Below, piece after piece: positions 27,077 to 36,745 of a stretch of DNA of 64,000 nucleotides. Positions within the stretch are counted from its first letter, which is position 1; every line of letters starts with the position of its first letter. The stretch comes from CALBPI01 sp038533155 (GTDB taxonomy: Bacteria; Pseudomonadota; Gammaproteobacteria; Steroidobacterales; Woeseiaceae). A model generated the notes under the pieces. The model worked only from the letters and a program-made list of their open reading frames with translations. It did not search any database and was not told the origin of the DNA. The stretch is taken from contig JBCAZH010000011.1 of assembly GCA_038533155.1 (NCBI GenBank), forward strand, positions 1 through 64,000, in the 5' to 3' direction. The position numbers and the translations under genes are program-made.

Positions 27077-29836
27077 ATGCAAAAGACTTTCGAACCGCAG
27101 GCCATCGAGCAGGCACACTACGAGCGCTGGGAACAAGCGGGCTACTTCGCTGCAGGTGAAGGCCAAGACGGCTTCTGCATCGTGATCCCGCCGCCGAACG
27201 TCACTGGAACACTGCACATGGGGCATGCCTTCCAGGACACGATCATGGACACGCTGACACGCTACCATCGGATGCGTGGCGTACCGACGTTGTGGCAGCC
27301 AGGCACCGACCACGCGGGAATCGCAACACAGATGGTTGTAGAGCGGCAACTCAACGCGGAAGGTCAAACTCGCCATGACCTCGGACGCGATGGATTCGTG
27401 GATCGAGTCTGGCAATGGAAGGAAACCTCGGGCGGCAAGATCAGTGGTCAAATGCGGCGTCTCGGCGCGTCGGTTGACTGGTCCCGTGACCGCTTCACGA
27501 TGGACGAAGGACTGTCCGAGGTCGTGCGCGATGTGTTTGTACAACTGTACGATGAAGGCCTGATCTATCGCGGCAAGCGGTTGGTCAATTGGGACCCTGT
27601 TCTGCGTACCGCATTGTCCGATCTTGAGGTGCTGTCCGACGACGAGGCAGGTCATCTTTGGCATTTCCGCTATCCGTTGACGGATGGCCGAGGTCACCTG
27701 ACAGTCGCCACCACGCGGCCCGAAACCATGCTCGGTGATACAGCCGTGGCCGTTCACCCGAACGACGAACGCTACCAACACTTGATTGGAAAGACGATCG
27801 AGCTGCCGATCGTTGGTCGTGAGATTCCAATCATTGCCGACGATTATGTCGACCCCGAGTTCGGCACAGGCTGCGTCAAGATCACGCCGGCACACGACTT
27901 CAATGACTACGAAATCGGGCAGCGCCACAACCTTGAGATGATTAACGTTCTGACTGACGATGCTCGGATCAACGATGAGATGCCCACAGCCTATCGCGGA
28001 CTGGATCGTTTCGACGCGCGCAAGCGGGTGGTTCAGGCATTCGAAGATCTCGGACTGCTGGAACACATCGACGACCACACGTTAAAAGTGCCACGTGGGG
28101 ATCGCAGCGGCAGTGTTGTGGAGCCTTACCTGACCGACCAATGGTATGTGCGGGTTGGACCGCTCGCCAAGCCAGCCATCGAAGCGGTTGAGGACGGCCG
28201 TATTCGCTTCGTCCCGGAAAACTGGTCCAAGACCTACTTCAATTGGATGAACAGTCTCGAAGATTGGTGCATCAGCCGACAGCTGTGGTGGGGGCATCGA
28301 ATCCCTGCATGGTACGACGATGCAGGCAACATTTTCGTCGGGAAAGACGAGGATGAGGTGCGACGCAAGCACGGTGTTGAAGCTTCGGTCGCGTTGCGCC
28401 AGGACGACGATGTTTTGGATACCTGGTTCTCTTCGGCGCTGTGGCCGTTCTCGACCCTCGGGTGGCCTGAGAAAACACCGGCGATGGCATCGTTCTATCC
28501 GACCAGTGTGCTCGTCACCGGGTTCGACATCATTTTCTTCTGGGTGGCCCGGATGGTCATGATGGGAATGAAATTCGCTGGAGACGTGCCGTTTCGCGAA
28601 GTCTACATTCATGGCCTGATTCGCGATCAAGATGGACAGAAGATGTCCAAATCGAAGGGTAATGTTCTGGATCCGATTGACTTGATCGACGGCATCGACC
28701 TCGAGTCGTTGGTGGCTAAGCGAACAACCGGTCTGATGCAGCCGCATCTAGCGCCGAAAATCGAAAAGGCGACGCGACGGCAGTTCCCCGACGGCATCCC
28801 CGAATTTGGCACCGATGCGCTGCGATTCACGTTTGCCTCGCTGGCAACAACCGGGCGAGATATTCGCTTTGATCTCGGACGGATCGAGGGCTACAGAAAC
28901 TTCTGCAATAAACTCTGGAACGCATCGCGCTTCACGCTACAAGCCACTCAGGAGATCGATCTCGATACCGTTCCAGAGAGCTATGAACCGAGCTTGCCCG
29001 AGCGCTGGATTCGCTCTCGGCTGAATGCACTGGTCGACGAGGTGGACCGACAGTTCGCGCGGTATCGACTGGACCTCGCGGCACAAGCGATGTACGAATT
29101 CACCTGGCACGAGTTTTGCGATTGGTTCGTAGAACTGGCCAAGTCAACGCTGTACGACGATGACGCCGCAGCGGGAGACAAAGCCGGCATGGCGAAGACG
29201 TTGCTGGATGTGTTGGACACGCTGCTGCGGGTGCTGCACCCACTGATGCCGTTCATCACAGAAGAGATTGGACTCCAGCTGAATGATCGCCTCCAACTTG
29301 AGCGAGAATCCCTGTGCACCGCTGATTGGCCCAAGTCCTGTGCGCGCGACACGGGCGCGGAGAGCGATATGACCTGGTTGCAGGGGGTGGTCGGTGGGAT
29401 TCGGCAGATCCGCGGAGAAATGGACATCGCTCCAGGCCGAGCAGTGCCGGTCTTACTCTCGGATTACAGCGCCGAAGACAAGACCCGGGTGGAAGCGGCG
29501 CGCTCGTTGCTGATGCGATTAGCGAATCTTCAGTCATTGGAGTTCGTGGACACCACACCGACCGCATGCGCTGTGGCTCTGCATTCGAACCTTCGCATAT
29601 CGGTGCCAATGGCTGGCCTGATCGACATCGCCAAAGAACAGGAACGCTTGCAAAAACAGCGAGATAAGACGGCGCAAGATCTTGCCAAAACGGAGGGCAA
29701 ACTCAACAACAAGAATTTCGTGGATCGAGCACCAGAGGCGGTCGTGGCACAGGAGCGACGGCGTGCGGATGAGCACAGATCGACGTTGGCGCGACTCGAC
29801 GAGCAATTGCAGGAGCTGGCGAGTCTTAAGGACTGA
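27077..29836 (+). CDS. valS: Valyl-tRNA synthetase
   Basis: Class I synthetase charging tRNA-Val, with editing of threonine. It has 919 residues: PPPNVTGTLHMGHAF with the HIGH-type signature (about 40-54), CP1 editing domain with TTRPETMLGD and HDFNDYEIG, KMSKSKGN loop, anticodon domain, and C-terminal coiled-coil arm (about 855-919). The length is normal for gammaproteobacteria. It has no Shine-Dalgarno and a -10-like box 6 bases upstream. Confidence 0.98.
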   Translation: MQKTFEPQAIEQAHYERWEQAGYFAAGEGQDGFCIVIPPPNVTGTLHMGHAFQDTIMDTLTRYHRMRGVPTLWQPGTDHAGIATQMVVERQLNAEGQTRHDLGRDGFVDRVWQWKETSGGKISGQMRRLGASVDWSRDRFTMDEGLSEVVRDVFVQLYDEGLIYRGKRLVNWDPVLRTALSDLEVLSDDEAGHLWHFRYPLTDGRGHLTVATTRPETMLGDTAVAVHPNDERYQHLIGKTIELPIVGREIPIIADDYVDPEFGTGCVKITPAHDFNDYEIGQRHNLEMINVLTDDARINDEMPTAYRGLDRFDARKRVVQAFEDLGLLEHIDDHTLKVPRGDRSGSVVEPYLTDQWYVRVGPLAKPAIEAVEDGRIRFVPENWSKTYFNWMNSLEDWCISRQLWWGHRIPAWYDDAGNIFVGKDEDEVRRKHGVEASVALRQDDDVLDTWFSSALWPFSTLGWPEKTPAMASFYPTSVLVTGFDIIFFWVARMVMMGMKFAGDVPFREVYIHGLIRDQDGQKMSKSKGNVLDPIDLIDGIDLESLVAKRTTGLMQPHLAPKIEKATRRQFPDGIPEFGTDALRFTFASLATTGRDIRFDLGRIEGYRNFCNKLWNASRFTLQATQEIDLDTVPESYEPSLPERWIRSRLNALVDEVDRQFARYRLDLAAQAMYEFTWHEFCDWFVELAKSTLYDDDAAAGDKAGMAKTLLDVLDTLLRVLHPLMPFITEEIGLQLNDRLQLERESLCTADWPKSCARDTGAESDMTWLQGVVGGIRQIRGEMDIAPGRAVPVLLSDYSAEDKTRVEAARSLLMRLANLQSLEFVDTTPTACAVALHSNLRISVPMAGLIDIAKEQERLQKQRDKTAQDLAKTEGKLNNKNFVDRAPEAVVAQERRRADEHRSTLARLDEQLQELASLKD

Positions 29837-29838
29837 GC

Positions 29839-29854
29839 TGTGCACAAGGTCACA
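29839..29854. promoter_or_regulatory. CRP/Vfr-like site before moxR, nine of ten core bases
   Basis: Reads TGTGC ACAAGG TCACA. Its centre (29846.5) is about 62 bases before the start predicted by TATTAA at 29897-29902, near the class I CRP position (-61.5). Confidence 0.4.
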
Positions 29855-29858
29855 GTCT

Positions 29859-29877
29859 GCGCATCCCATAGGTGCGC
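29859..29877 (+). other. Stem-loop between valS and moxR
   Basis: GCGCATC and GGTGCGC pair as a 7-bp stem (one G-T wobble) around a 5-base loop. No T-run follows, so it is not a standard intrinsic terminator; it could attenuate or mark the valS 3' end. Confidence 0.35.
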
Positions 29878-29896
29878 GGGCCCGTCGAATCGGTCA

Positions 29897-29902
29897 TATT
29901 AA
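29897..29902 (+). promoter_or_regulatory. -10-like TATTAA before moxR
   Basis: Predicts a start near 29908. That lies after the ATG at 29903 and so supports the GTG at 29933 as start of moxR. No -35 box is seen, as expected for a CRP-dependent promoter. Confidence 0.3.
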
Positions 29903-29932
29903 ATGCCGAATTACGCTTGTCAGGACCACCTT

Positions 29933-30889
29933 GTGACCGATCCGATTTCGATCGCCGCCAGCAGCCGCGATTATCGCGCTGAGCTCGGCGAGGCCATTGC
30001 TGCGCTCAACGGAGTCATTCTCGGCAAGTCTCAACAAATTGATCTTGCAGTTACTTGTTTGCTCGCCGGTGGCCACCTGCTGATCGAAGACGTACCAGGC
30101 GTCGGAAAAACCACACTGGCGAGGGCGCTTGCCCGGATCCTAGGCCTGGACTTCGCCAGAATTCAATTCACAAGCGACCTGCTGCCAGCCGATGTGACCG
30201 GGATTTCCGTCTACCAAAAGGACGATGGCAGTTTCCGTTTCAACCCTGGGCCAGTATTCACTCAGATGCTGCTCGCTGACGAAATCAACCGCGCGACGCC
30301 GAAAGCCCAGAGCGCGCTACTTGAGGCTATGCAGGAGCGACAGGTAACCGTTGACGGAGAACGGTACGCGCTGCCAGACCCGTTCTTCGTCGTCGCAACT
30401 CAAAATCCGGCCGATCAGATTGGTACGTTCGATCTGCCCGAGTCACAACTCGATCGGTTTTTGATGACGATCAACCTTGGCTACCCTAACCCGGACGCTG
30501 AACGCCAATTACTGGAAGGCGCGCGCACAGCACAACACATCGACGAGCATGCGCCGATCTTGAGCGCCGATAAAATCGCATCTTTAAGGCGCCAAGTTGC
30601 CGAAGTTCAGATCAGTGATGCGTTACTCGACTACCTGCAAGCACTGGTGGCCTTCACGCGAAACGCACAAGACTTTGCAATTGGTCTATCGCCGCGTGCT
30701 GCGATTGCGATGACCAATGCGGCCCGCGCTTTTGCTTTGGTTCAAGGACGCGATGCGGTTTATCCCGAAGATCTGCAACGCGTCTTTCCGGCGGTCGTGA
30801 AACATCGCTTGGTTTCCAAAACCTCTACCCATTCCCACGATGACAACTCAATCGCCCAACAAATTCTCGATGCGGTGGCGATTCCCTGA
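29933..30889 (+). CDS. MoxR-family AAA+ ATPase
   Basis: A 318-residue AAA+ chaperone-type ATPase: Walker A VPGVGKTT, Walker B LLADEINRATPKAQSALLEAM with the MoxR-typical EAMQERQVT, sensor 1 VVATQNP, and the C-terminal lid with ISPRA-like LSPRAAIAM. MoxR proteins help mature or load partner proteins with vWA-like DUF58 domains. GTG 29933 is preferred (AGGA 7 bases upstream); ATG 29903 has no Shine-Dalgarno. First gene of an operon with DUF58 and transglutaminase genes. Confidence 0.92.
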   Translation: MTDPISIAASSRDYRAELGEAIAALNGVILGKSQQIDLAVTCLLAGGHLLIEDVPGVGKTTLARALARILGLDFARIQFTSDLLPADVTGISVYQKDDGSFRFNPGPVFTQMLLADEINRATPKAQSALLEAMQERQVTVDGERYALPDPFFVVATQNPADQIGTFDLPESQLDRFLMTINLGYPNPDAERQLLEGARTAQHIDEHAPILSADKIASLRRQVAEVQISDALLDYLQALVAFTRNAQDFAIGLSPRAAIAMTNAARAFALVQGRDAVYPEDLQRVFPAVVKHRLVSKTSTHSHDDNSIAQQILDAVAIP

Positions 30890-31880
30890 TTGGCGCAAGC
30901 CGTTTCGCAAGTTGCGCCGGGCGGGCGACTCGCGACTCTCGCGCTGGGTCAAACGCCGGCAAGGCGATGACCAGCTACCGTTAACTCTGCGCTCCAAACG
31001 TATTTACATCCTTCCAACCAGCGTCGGCGTGACGTTTGGAATCGTCTGTCTCGCCATGCTCCTTGGCTCGATGAACTACAACAACTCGATGGGTTTCGCG
31101 TTGACTTTTCTGCTGGTGGCAATCGGTCTTGTGGCGATGCATCGGTGCCACCAGAACCTATCCGGTTTAAAAGTTGTGTCCGCATCAGCCAACCCTGTGT
31201 TCGCGGGCGAAACGGCAGAGATTCAGGTTCGTTTGGAGAATGACGGACGCAGCGAACGACTGGATATCGAAGCCTACGTTGGGGCCGCCTTTAGCGAGGC
31301 GAGTGACGTTCCAGCCGCCGGAACAGCAAAAGTGACAATCCCGCTGTCGACGGAACGACGCGGTTTCGCCATTGTCGAACGCGTTGGGTTGCGTACGCAA
31401 TTTCCGATGAACCTTCTGAACACGTGGACGTGGATGTATTTGTCGACACGATGTGTCGTTTGGCCCAGGCCCGCTGTCGATGCCCCGGCTCGGCCCGATA
31501 CGCCAAGCCCGTCGGGCAACAAAGGAGGTTCACGAGGCGATGATGATCTTGTCGGTCTACGTGACTACCAGGACGGGGACTCGCCTCGCTTGATCGCCTG
31601 GAAGACTCTGGCACGTAGCGATCAACTAAAGTCGCGGCAGATGTCAGGGGGCGGCACCAGCACCACTTGGCTCGAATTCGACTTCACGCCACCCGGCGAT
31701 CTGGAATACCGTCTGTCTGTCCTCGCTCGTTGGATCATCGATGCTGAACGTGCCGACGAGAATTTCGGTCTCAGACTGCCCGATCAAGAAATTCCACCGA
31801 ATCATGGCCTTCAGCACCGAGACCGGTGTCTGGACGCGCTCGCTGCGGTGCCACCCGGCGAGGAGTATCGCCTTGCGTAG
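30840..31880 (+). CDS. DUF58 domain protein
   Basis: A 346-residue membrane protein. After a basic N-terminus it has two membrane segments (about 60-100, with SVGVTFGIVCLAMLLG and LTFLLVAIGLVAM), then a beta-rich region and the DUF58 core (about 225-300) with GDDDLVGLRDYQDGDSPRLIAWKTLARSDQL. DUF58 proteins are regular partners of MoxR ATPases. It overlaps moxR by 50 bp from ATG 30840; ATG 30870 (MRWRFPDW) would reduce this to 20 bp. It overlaps the next gene by 8 bp. Confidence 0.9.
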   Translation: MTTQSPNKFSMRWRFPDWRKPFRKLRRAGDSRLSRWVKRRQGDDQLPLTLRSKRIYILPTSVGVTFGIVCLAMLLGSMNYNNSMGFALTFLLVAIGLVAMHRCHQNLSGLKVVSASANPVFAGETAEIQVRLENDGRSERLDIEAYVGAAFSEASDVPAAGTAKVTIPLSTERRGFAIVERVGLRTQFPMNLLNTWTWMYLSTRCVVWPRPAVDAPARPDTPSPSGNKGGSRGDDDLVGLRDYQDGDSPRLIAWKTLARSDQLKSRQMSGGGTSTTWLEFDFTPPGDLEYRLSVLARWIIDAERADENFGLRLPDQEIPPNHGLQHRDRCLDALAAVPPGEEYRLA

Positions 31881-33876
31881 CAATGGACAGCTAAAGACCC
31901 CACTTGGATGGAGTCTGATTGCGATGGTCGCGGCCTTCGTGCCGCAATTCGGCGTTCAGCCTGTCTGGATCAGTGGCTTGTTGGTGCTTTGCGTTGGGCT
32001 TCGGTGGTGGGCGGAGTGCGCTCGCGGACTGCTGGTTAATGCTTGGATACGCACACCTCTGGCGTTGCTCTGTTTCTTTGCCGTCTTTCAAACCTACCAG
32101 ACCTTCAACGGCGTTGAAGCCGGCAGTGCGCTTTTGAGCGTCATGGCGGCTTTGAAAGTTTTGGAAACGCGCAAGCAACGCGATCTGTTCGTCCTTTTGT
32201 TTATCGCGCTGTTTTTGGTGCTATCCGGTTTTTTGGTTGAACAGTATCTGTGGAGCGGACCTTACCTCGTCGCAGCCGCCGCGTGTATCACGACAGCCTG
32301 GTTCGCAGCATCGCGCCGGGGCAGCGCAAAGTCTGCCGGTTGGTATCTCCGTCACATGCGGCGGCATTTGCTGCTCGCGAGCCCACTGTTGCTCGCCATG
32401 TGGATTCTGTTCCCGCGCGTTCCAGGTCCGTTTTGGGCCATCCCAACATCGAGTGGCGATAGTTTTACGGGATTGTCGGACAAAATCAGTCCTGGCGATA
32501 TCTCTCGCTTGAGTCAATCGGAAGCCGTCGCATTCCGTGTCAACTTCGAAGGCGCGACGCCGTCCCGCGAATCTCTTTATTGGCGGGCCATCGTGATGAC
32601 CAAGTTTGACGGCCGCTCGTGGGCGGCGAACAAGCCCACGAAAACCGTCAACCGAGACCAAAGCGTGCTGCCCGTCGCGCCGCGACCAACGCGCTACACG
32701 ATTACGATGGAGCCGACAAATCAGCACTGGCTCTTCGCCCTCGATATGCCCACCGAGTGGTCGGGCCGCGGCATCTATCGAACCCCTGGCCAGACACTGC
32801 AGCGCACACGCCCTGTTGAAAAACTCTTGCGCTACGATGCGACTTCGCACCTGCAATACACCGCTAATACCCAGTTGTCGTCGTTTGCGCGGCGACGCTA
32901 CAGCGAACTCCCACCAAACAACAACGAGCGAGCTCGCGACCTCGGTCGCTCACTTCGAAGCGAATACGACAACGATCTTGAGTTGGTCAATGCGATGCTC
33001 AGTCGGTTTAGAAATGAGCCGTACTTTTACACCCTGCAGCCGCCGGCCCTGGGACGCGATGCCATCGATGCGTTCCTGTTCGATACCCGTCGCGGCTTTT
33101 GTGAGCACTACGCCTCGAGTTTCGCCTTCGTTATGCGTGCCGCCGGCATACCGGCTCGTGTCATTGCCGGTTACCAAGGCGGGGAGCGCAACCCGATTGC
33201 CGACCACCTGACTGTCCGACAATCGGACGCGCATGCATGGACTGAAGTCTGGCTACCGGAACGAGGTTGGGTTCGGGTGGATCCCACCGCCGCAGTTGCA
33301 CCAGAGCGCATCGAGCAAAATCTTGATAGCGCGCTGCGGGAGTCAGGCGAGCGCTCTTTGAGCGCATTCGACTTTCAGTTCGTCGAGCGACTGCGACTCG
33401 CTTGGGACATGGTGAATGCCCGTTGGAATGAGTGGGTGCTCGGCTACGGGCCAGAAACACAACAGAAGTTCATGCGAGCGCTAGGTCTGTCAGATCCCAA
33501 TTGGCGCGACCTGACGATCATGCTGGCAATTTTTCTTGTTGGCATCATGGCGGCCGTCACGATCTACCTTTGGCTGATTCATCAGCCGCCTCGCCCTGAC
33601 GATCAGAAGCGACTGTTTCTCCGCGCGCAATCGCGTGTCGGAGTAACCGCCCACCGCGGGGAAACCGCGACCGCTTGGGCACTGCGAGTCTCTGAGGTGC
33701 AACCCGAGAATGGACTCGCGGCGCGCCGGTTTGCGCGAGATTTTCTTGCGGCTCGTTACGCCGGCAACTTGTCGGCAGCCGGCAGATTGAAGAGCTCGCT
33801 CGGCCGAATGAGACGCCGACCCGGCGTGCGCTTACGTCGACTGGGTCGACGTAGCGGGAACACGGACGCGAGTTAG
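31873..33876 (+). CDS. Transglutaminase-like membrane protein (TgpA/DUF3488 type)
   Basis: A 667-residue inner-membrane protein. Six N-terminal membrane segments (about 10-190, DUF3488) lead to a periplasmic transglutaminase-like domain whose catalytic triad is present: Cys410 in RRGFCEHYASSF, His454 in DAHAWTEVW and Asp470 in VDPT. One more membrane segment (about 545-570) precedes a C-terminal DUF4129-like cytoplasmic part. The Pseudomonas homologue TgpA is essential there, as known from that family. TTG start with GAGGAG 8 bases upstream, overlapping DUF58. The 3' end overlaps the convergent MFS gene by 45 bp. Confidence 0.93.
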   Translation: MRSNGQLKTPLGWSLIAMVAAFVPQFGVQPVWISGLLVLCVGLRWWAECARGLLVNAWIRTPLALLCFFAVFQTYQTFNGVEAGSALLSVMAALKVLETRKQRDLFVLLFIALFLVLSGFLVEQYLWSGPYLVAAAACITTAWFAASRRGSAKSAGWYLRHMRRHLLLASPLLLAMWILFPRVPGPFWAIPTSSGDSFTGLSDKISPGDISRLSQSEAVAFRVNFEGATPSRESLYWRAIVMTKFDGRSWAANKPTKTVNRDQSVLPVAPRPTRYTITMEPTNQHWLFALDMPTEWSGRGIYRTPGQTLQRTRPVEKLLRYDATSHLQYTANTQLSSFARRRYSELPPNNNERARDLGRSLRSEYDNDLELVNAMLSRFRNEPYFYTLQPPALGRDAIDAFLFDTRRGFCEHYASSFAFVMRAAGIPARVIAGYQGGERNPIADHLTVRQSDAHAWTEVWLPERGWVRVDPTAAVAPERIEQNLDSALRESGERSLSAFDFQFVERLRLAWDMVNARWNEWVLGYGPETQQKFMRALGLSDPNWRDLTIMLAIFLVGIMAAVTIYLWLIHQPPRPDDQKRLFLRAQSRVGVTAHRGETATAWALRVSEVQPENGLAARRFARDFLAARYAGNLSAAGRLKSSLGRMRRRPGVRLRRLGRRSGNTDAS

Positions 33877-35100
33877 CAGTACTAACCCGCCGATAAACAA
33901 AGGCAAGAGCGCGATCACTGATACACGAGGATCATCGCTGAACACCGCGAAAATGCCGATCAAAAGAGGTCCAAGAATCGCGGCAAATTTACCGAGCATG
34001 CTGTAGAAGCCAAAAAACTCAGAGGCCTTATCCTCTGGAATCAATCGCGCATACAGCGCGCGGCTCATGCTCTGTACGCCGCCCTGAACCAACCCAATCG
34101 TGATCGCCATCGCGTAAAACTGCCAGACCTCACGCAATACTAATCCCCAGCAAGCAATCAGGATGTACACGCTAACGCCAAAAATAATCGCGCGTTTCGG
34201 CCCTATACGATTGCCGAGAAAACCGAATACGATCGTCGCCGGAGCGCCGACGAAATTCGTGATCAAGATCGCAAGAATCAGATCTGAGTCGTCGAAATTC
34301 AGACGGGCGCCAAAATCGGTCGCCAACACGATCAGCGTGTGAACCCCATCAATGTACAACCAGTAAGCAACCAGGAATAACGCAACATTCCGATACAATT
34401 TCAGCTCGCCAAAGGTCTTGACCAACGACCGGTAGCCCTGCTGAACGGCCGCACCGAAGCCAGGACTGTTGGTCTTAGGCTCCTTCACGAACAGCAACAG
34501 CGGAATCGTAAACAACCCCCACCAAACGGCAACGACGACGAATGCCCAGCGCGTCGCTACGGCCGCATCCGCAAAACCGAAAGCCTCTGGATTTGAGACC
34601 ATTTGCAGATTGAAAAGGAGTAATAGCGCGCTGCCGAGGTAACCGACACCAAAGCCCAGCGCTGAGACTTTTTCATATTTGTCTGGCGTGGTGACTATAA
34701 CGATCAGCGAATCGTAGAACGTGTTTGCCGCGTAGTAACCGAACAGCGCAACACCATACAGGCCGAGTGCAATTACCCACTGACCCTGCTCGACGAAGAA
34801 CAAACCCAGGGTCGATGCAACTGACAACATCGTGAACGACAACAGGAAGCGTTTGCGTGTGCCACCCGTGTCCGCAATGGCGCCCAAAACCGGCGCCAGC
34901 AGCGCGACACCGAGACTGGCGGCGGCGACGCCGAACGACAGATTGGATGTGATTTCGGCGGAGTCGAGACCCTGGCTGTAATAGCGACGAAAGAAAATGG
35001 GGAAGAACGTCGTGACCACACACAACGTAAACGCCGAGTTGGCCCAATCGTATAGTGCCCAGCCCAGTACGGTTTTGTTCTTTAGCTGACTGATACTCAT
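33832..35100 (-). CDS. MFS transporter, UMF1/YxiO type
   Basis: A 422-residue major facilitator with 12 predicted membrane segments. The N-terminus reads MSISQLKNKTVLGWALYDWANSAFTLCVVTTFFPIFF, the WALYDWANSAF signature of the UMF1 (Atg22-like) group, followed by APVLGAIADTGGTRKR in the first cytoplasmic loop. Substrate unknown. ATG 35100 is chosen because the signature begins just after it and the longer frame enters prfC. Only 7 bp separate it from prfC. A TATAGC 6 bases upstream is a weak -10. Confidence 0.88.
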   Translation of the reverse strand: MSISQLKNKTVLGWALYDWANSAFTLCVVTTFFPIFFRRYYSQGLDSAEITSNLSFGVAAASLGVALLAPVLGAIADTGGTRKRFLLSFTMLSVASTLGLFFVEQGQWVIALGLYGVALFGYYAANTFYDSLIVIVTTPDKYEKVSALGFGVGYLGSALLLLFNLQMVSNPEAFGFADAAVATRWAFVVVAVWWGLFTIPLLLFVKEPKTNSPGFGAAVQQGYRSLVKTFGELKLYRNVALFLVAYWLYIDGVHTLIVLATDFGARLNFDDSDLILAILITNFVGAPATIVFGFLGNRIGPKRAIIFGVSVYILIACWGLVLREVWQFYAMAITIGLVQGGVQSMSRALYARLIPEDKASEFFGFYSMLGKFAAILGPLLIGIFAVFSDDPRVSVIALLPLFIGGLVLLTRVRVPATSTQST

Positions 35101-35107
35101 TGAAAAG

Positions 35108-36688
35108 CTATAGCTCTCGAGTCGCTCGGAACTCAATCTCCGGCCAACGCTCCTGCGTCAGCTGCAGATTGACTCGGGTCGGTGCGACGTAGACCAATAG
35201 GTCGCTGTGATCGAGGGCGAGATTGTCATGCGCCTTGCGCCGAAACTCGTCGAGCTTCTGATCGCTCCCAGCACTTACCCAGCGTGCCGTGTGCACGTTG
35301 ACCTGCTCAAACTGACACTCCACACCGTACTCCTCTCGCAAACGATGTGCGACCACATCGAACTGCAGAATACCCACCGCACCGAGAATGAGATCGTTGT
35401 TCCTGAGTGGCTTAAACAGCTGGGTCGCACCTTCTTCGCACAACTGCGCCAGACCCTTTTGCAGTGCTTTTAGTCGCAGCGGATCTCGCAGCACTGCCCG
35501 GCGAAAAATCTCGGGAGCAAAACTTGGGATCCCCGTGAAGTGGATTTCGCCGGACTCGGCAAAACTATCGCCGATATTGATCGTACCGTGATTGTGCAAA
35601 CCGATAATATCCCCGGCGACCGCCGAATCGGTTTGCTGCCGATCTGATGCCATAAATGTGATGGCCTCTGGTATTTTCAACTCTTTGCCGAGTCGCATAC
35701 TCTTGAGTTTCATCCCCGGTCGAAACTGACCCGAACACACGCGCATGAACGCAATACGATCACGGTGCCCTGGATCCATATTCGCTTGGATCTTGAAAAC
35801 AAAACCCGTCAGCTTTGACTCATCGGGAGCCACTTCGCGCTCGCGGGCTTCGCGAGCCTGTGGCTCCGGTGCATGCTCAACAAATCCTGACAGCAGCTCC
35901 TTGACGCCAAAGTTGCTAATCGCCGATCCGAAATAGACTGGGGTCTGTTTCGCCGCACGGTAGTCTTCCAAACTAAATTCTGCGTAGACGCCTCGCAACA
36001 ATTCGATCTCATCCGCAAACGCCTGCCAGTCTTCGCCCAGAAACTCCCGAGCCGCATCCGACTCGAGACCTTCAATCACGTCGGTCTCTCCGGCCGTGTG
36101 GCGATCTTCAGCCCTGTAGACGTAGATTCGATCTTCGGGCAAATGATAGACGCCGCGCAGTGACCGCCCCATGCCGATCGGCCAGGTGACTGGTGAGCAG
36201 ACGATTCCGAGGACGGACTCGATCTCGTCGAGCAGCTCAATAGGCTCGCGACCCTCACGATCCAGTTTGTTAATAAACGTGACGATCGGCGTGTCGCGCA
36301 GGCGACACACTTCCATCAATTTGACGGTGCGTTGCTCGACCCCCTTTGCGCAGTCGATCACCATCATCGCCGAGTCGACCGCCGTCAGTGTTCGGTAAGT
36401 GTCTTCAGAGAAGTCCTCGTGACCGGGCGTATCGAGGAGATTCACCACGTGCTCCTCGAAAGGGAATTGCATCACCGACGATGTCACAGAGATACCGCGC
36501 TCTTGCTCGAGCTTCATCCAGTCCGAAGTCGCATGGCGGCTGGCCTTTCGGCCCTTGACCGTGCCGGCTAGCTTGATCGCACCACCGAACAACAGAAGCT
36601 TCTCGGTCAGCGTAGTCTTGCCCGCATCGGGGTGAGAGATGATCGCAAACGTCCTGCGCCGCTGAACCTGTTCGAGCAGCTGAGTCAT
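35108..36688 (-). CDS. prfC: Peptide chain release factor 3
   Basis: GTPase that removes RF1/RF2 from the ribosome after termination. The 526-residue protein has the G domain with SHPDAGKTTLTEKLLLFGG, DTPGHEDF and NKLDREGR, then beta-barrel domain II and the RF3 C-terminal domain III. ATG at 36688; AAAGGA is 13 bases upstream. A 57-bp gap from rimI contains an AT-rich TTTAAA. Part of the minus-strand series with pssA, udg and rimI. Confidence 0.97.
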   Translation of the reverse strand: MTQLLEQVQRRRTFAIISHPDAGKTTLTEKLLLFGGAIKLAGTVKGRKASRHATSDWMKLEQERGISVTSSVMQFPFEEHVVNLLDTPGHEDFSEDTYRTLTAVDSAMMVIDCAKGVEQRTVKLMEVCRLRDTPIVTFINKLDREGREPIELLDEIESVLGIVCSPVTWPIGMGRSLRGVYHLPEDRIYVYRAEDRHTAGETDVIEGLESDAAREFLGEDWQAFADEIELLRGVYAEFSLEDYRAAKQTPVYFGSAISNFGVKELLSGFVEHAPEPQAREAREREVAPDESKLTGFVFKIQANMDPGHRDRIAFMRVCSGQFRPGMKLKSMRLGKELKIPEAITFMASDRQQTDSAVAGDIIGLHNHGTINIGDSFAESGEIHFTGIPSFAPEIFRRAVLRDPLRLKALQKGLAQLCEEGATQLFKPLRNNDLILGAVGILQFDVVAHRLREEYGVECQFEQVNVHTARWVSAGSDQKLDEFRRKAHDNLALDHSDLLVYVAPTRVNLQLTQERWPEIEFRATREL

Positions 36689-36745
36689 CGAGGAGTCTGT
36701 CCTTTAAAAAATGCAGCGCGGAGCATACCCCACGCAGCCTGCCAG

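Noticed and set aside
27041..28078. 345-residue minus-strand reading frame opposite valS
   Set aside because: It is antisense to the conserved catalytic part of valS, has no family similarity and no start site signal; a shadow of GC-rich coding sequence.
29859..29877. Stem-loop as a rho-independent terminator of valS
   Set aside because: No T-run follows the stem, and a GC-rich GGGCCC follows instead.
29933..33876. MoxR-DUF58-transglutaminase genes as a novel defence cassette
   Set aside because: This three-gene set with TgpA-type transglutaminase is a well known envelope-related operon in gammaproteobacteria.
35101..35112. TATAGC 6 bases before the MFS start as another leaderless promoter
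   Set aside because: Lacks the final T of the -10 box and lies at the end of prfC; too weak to count with the others.
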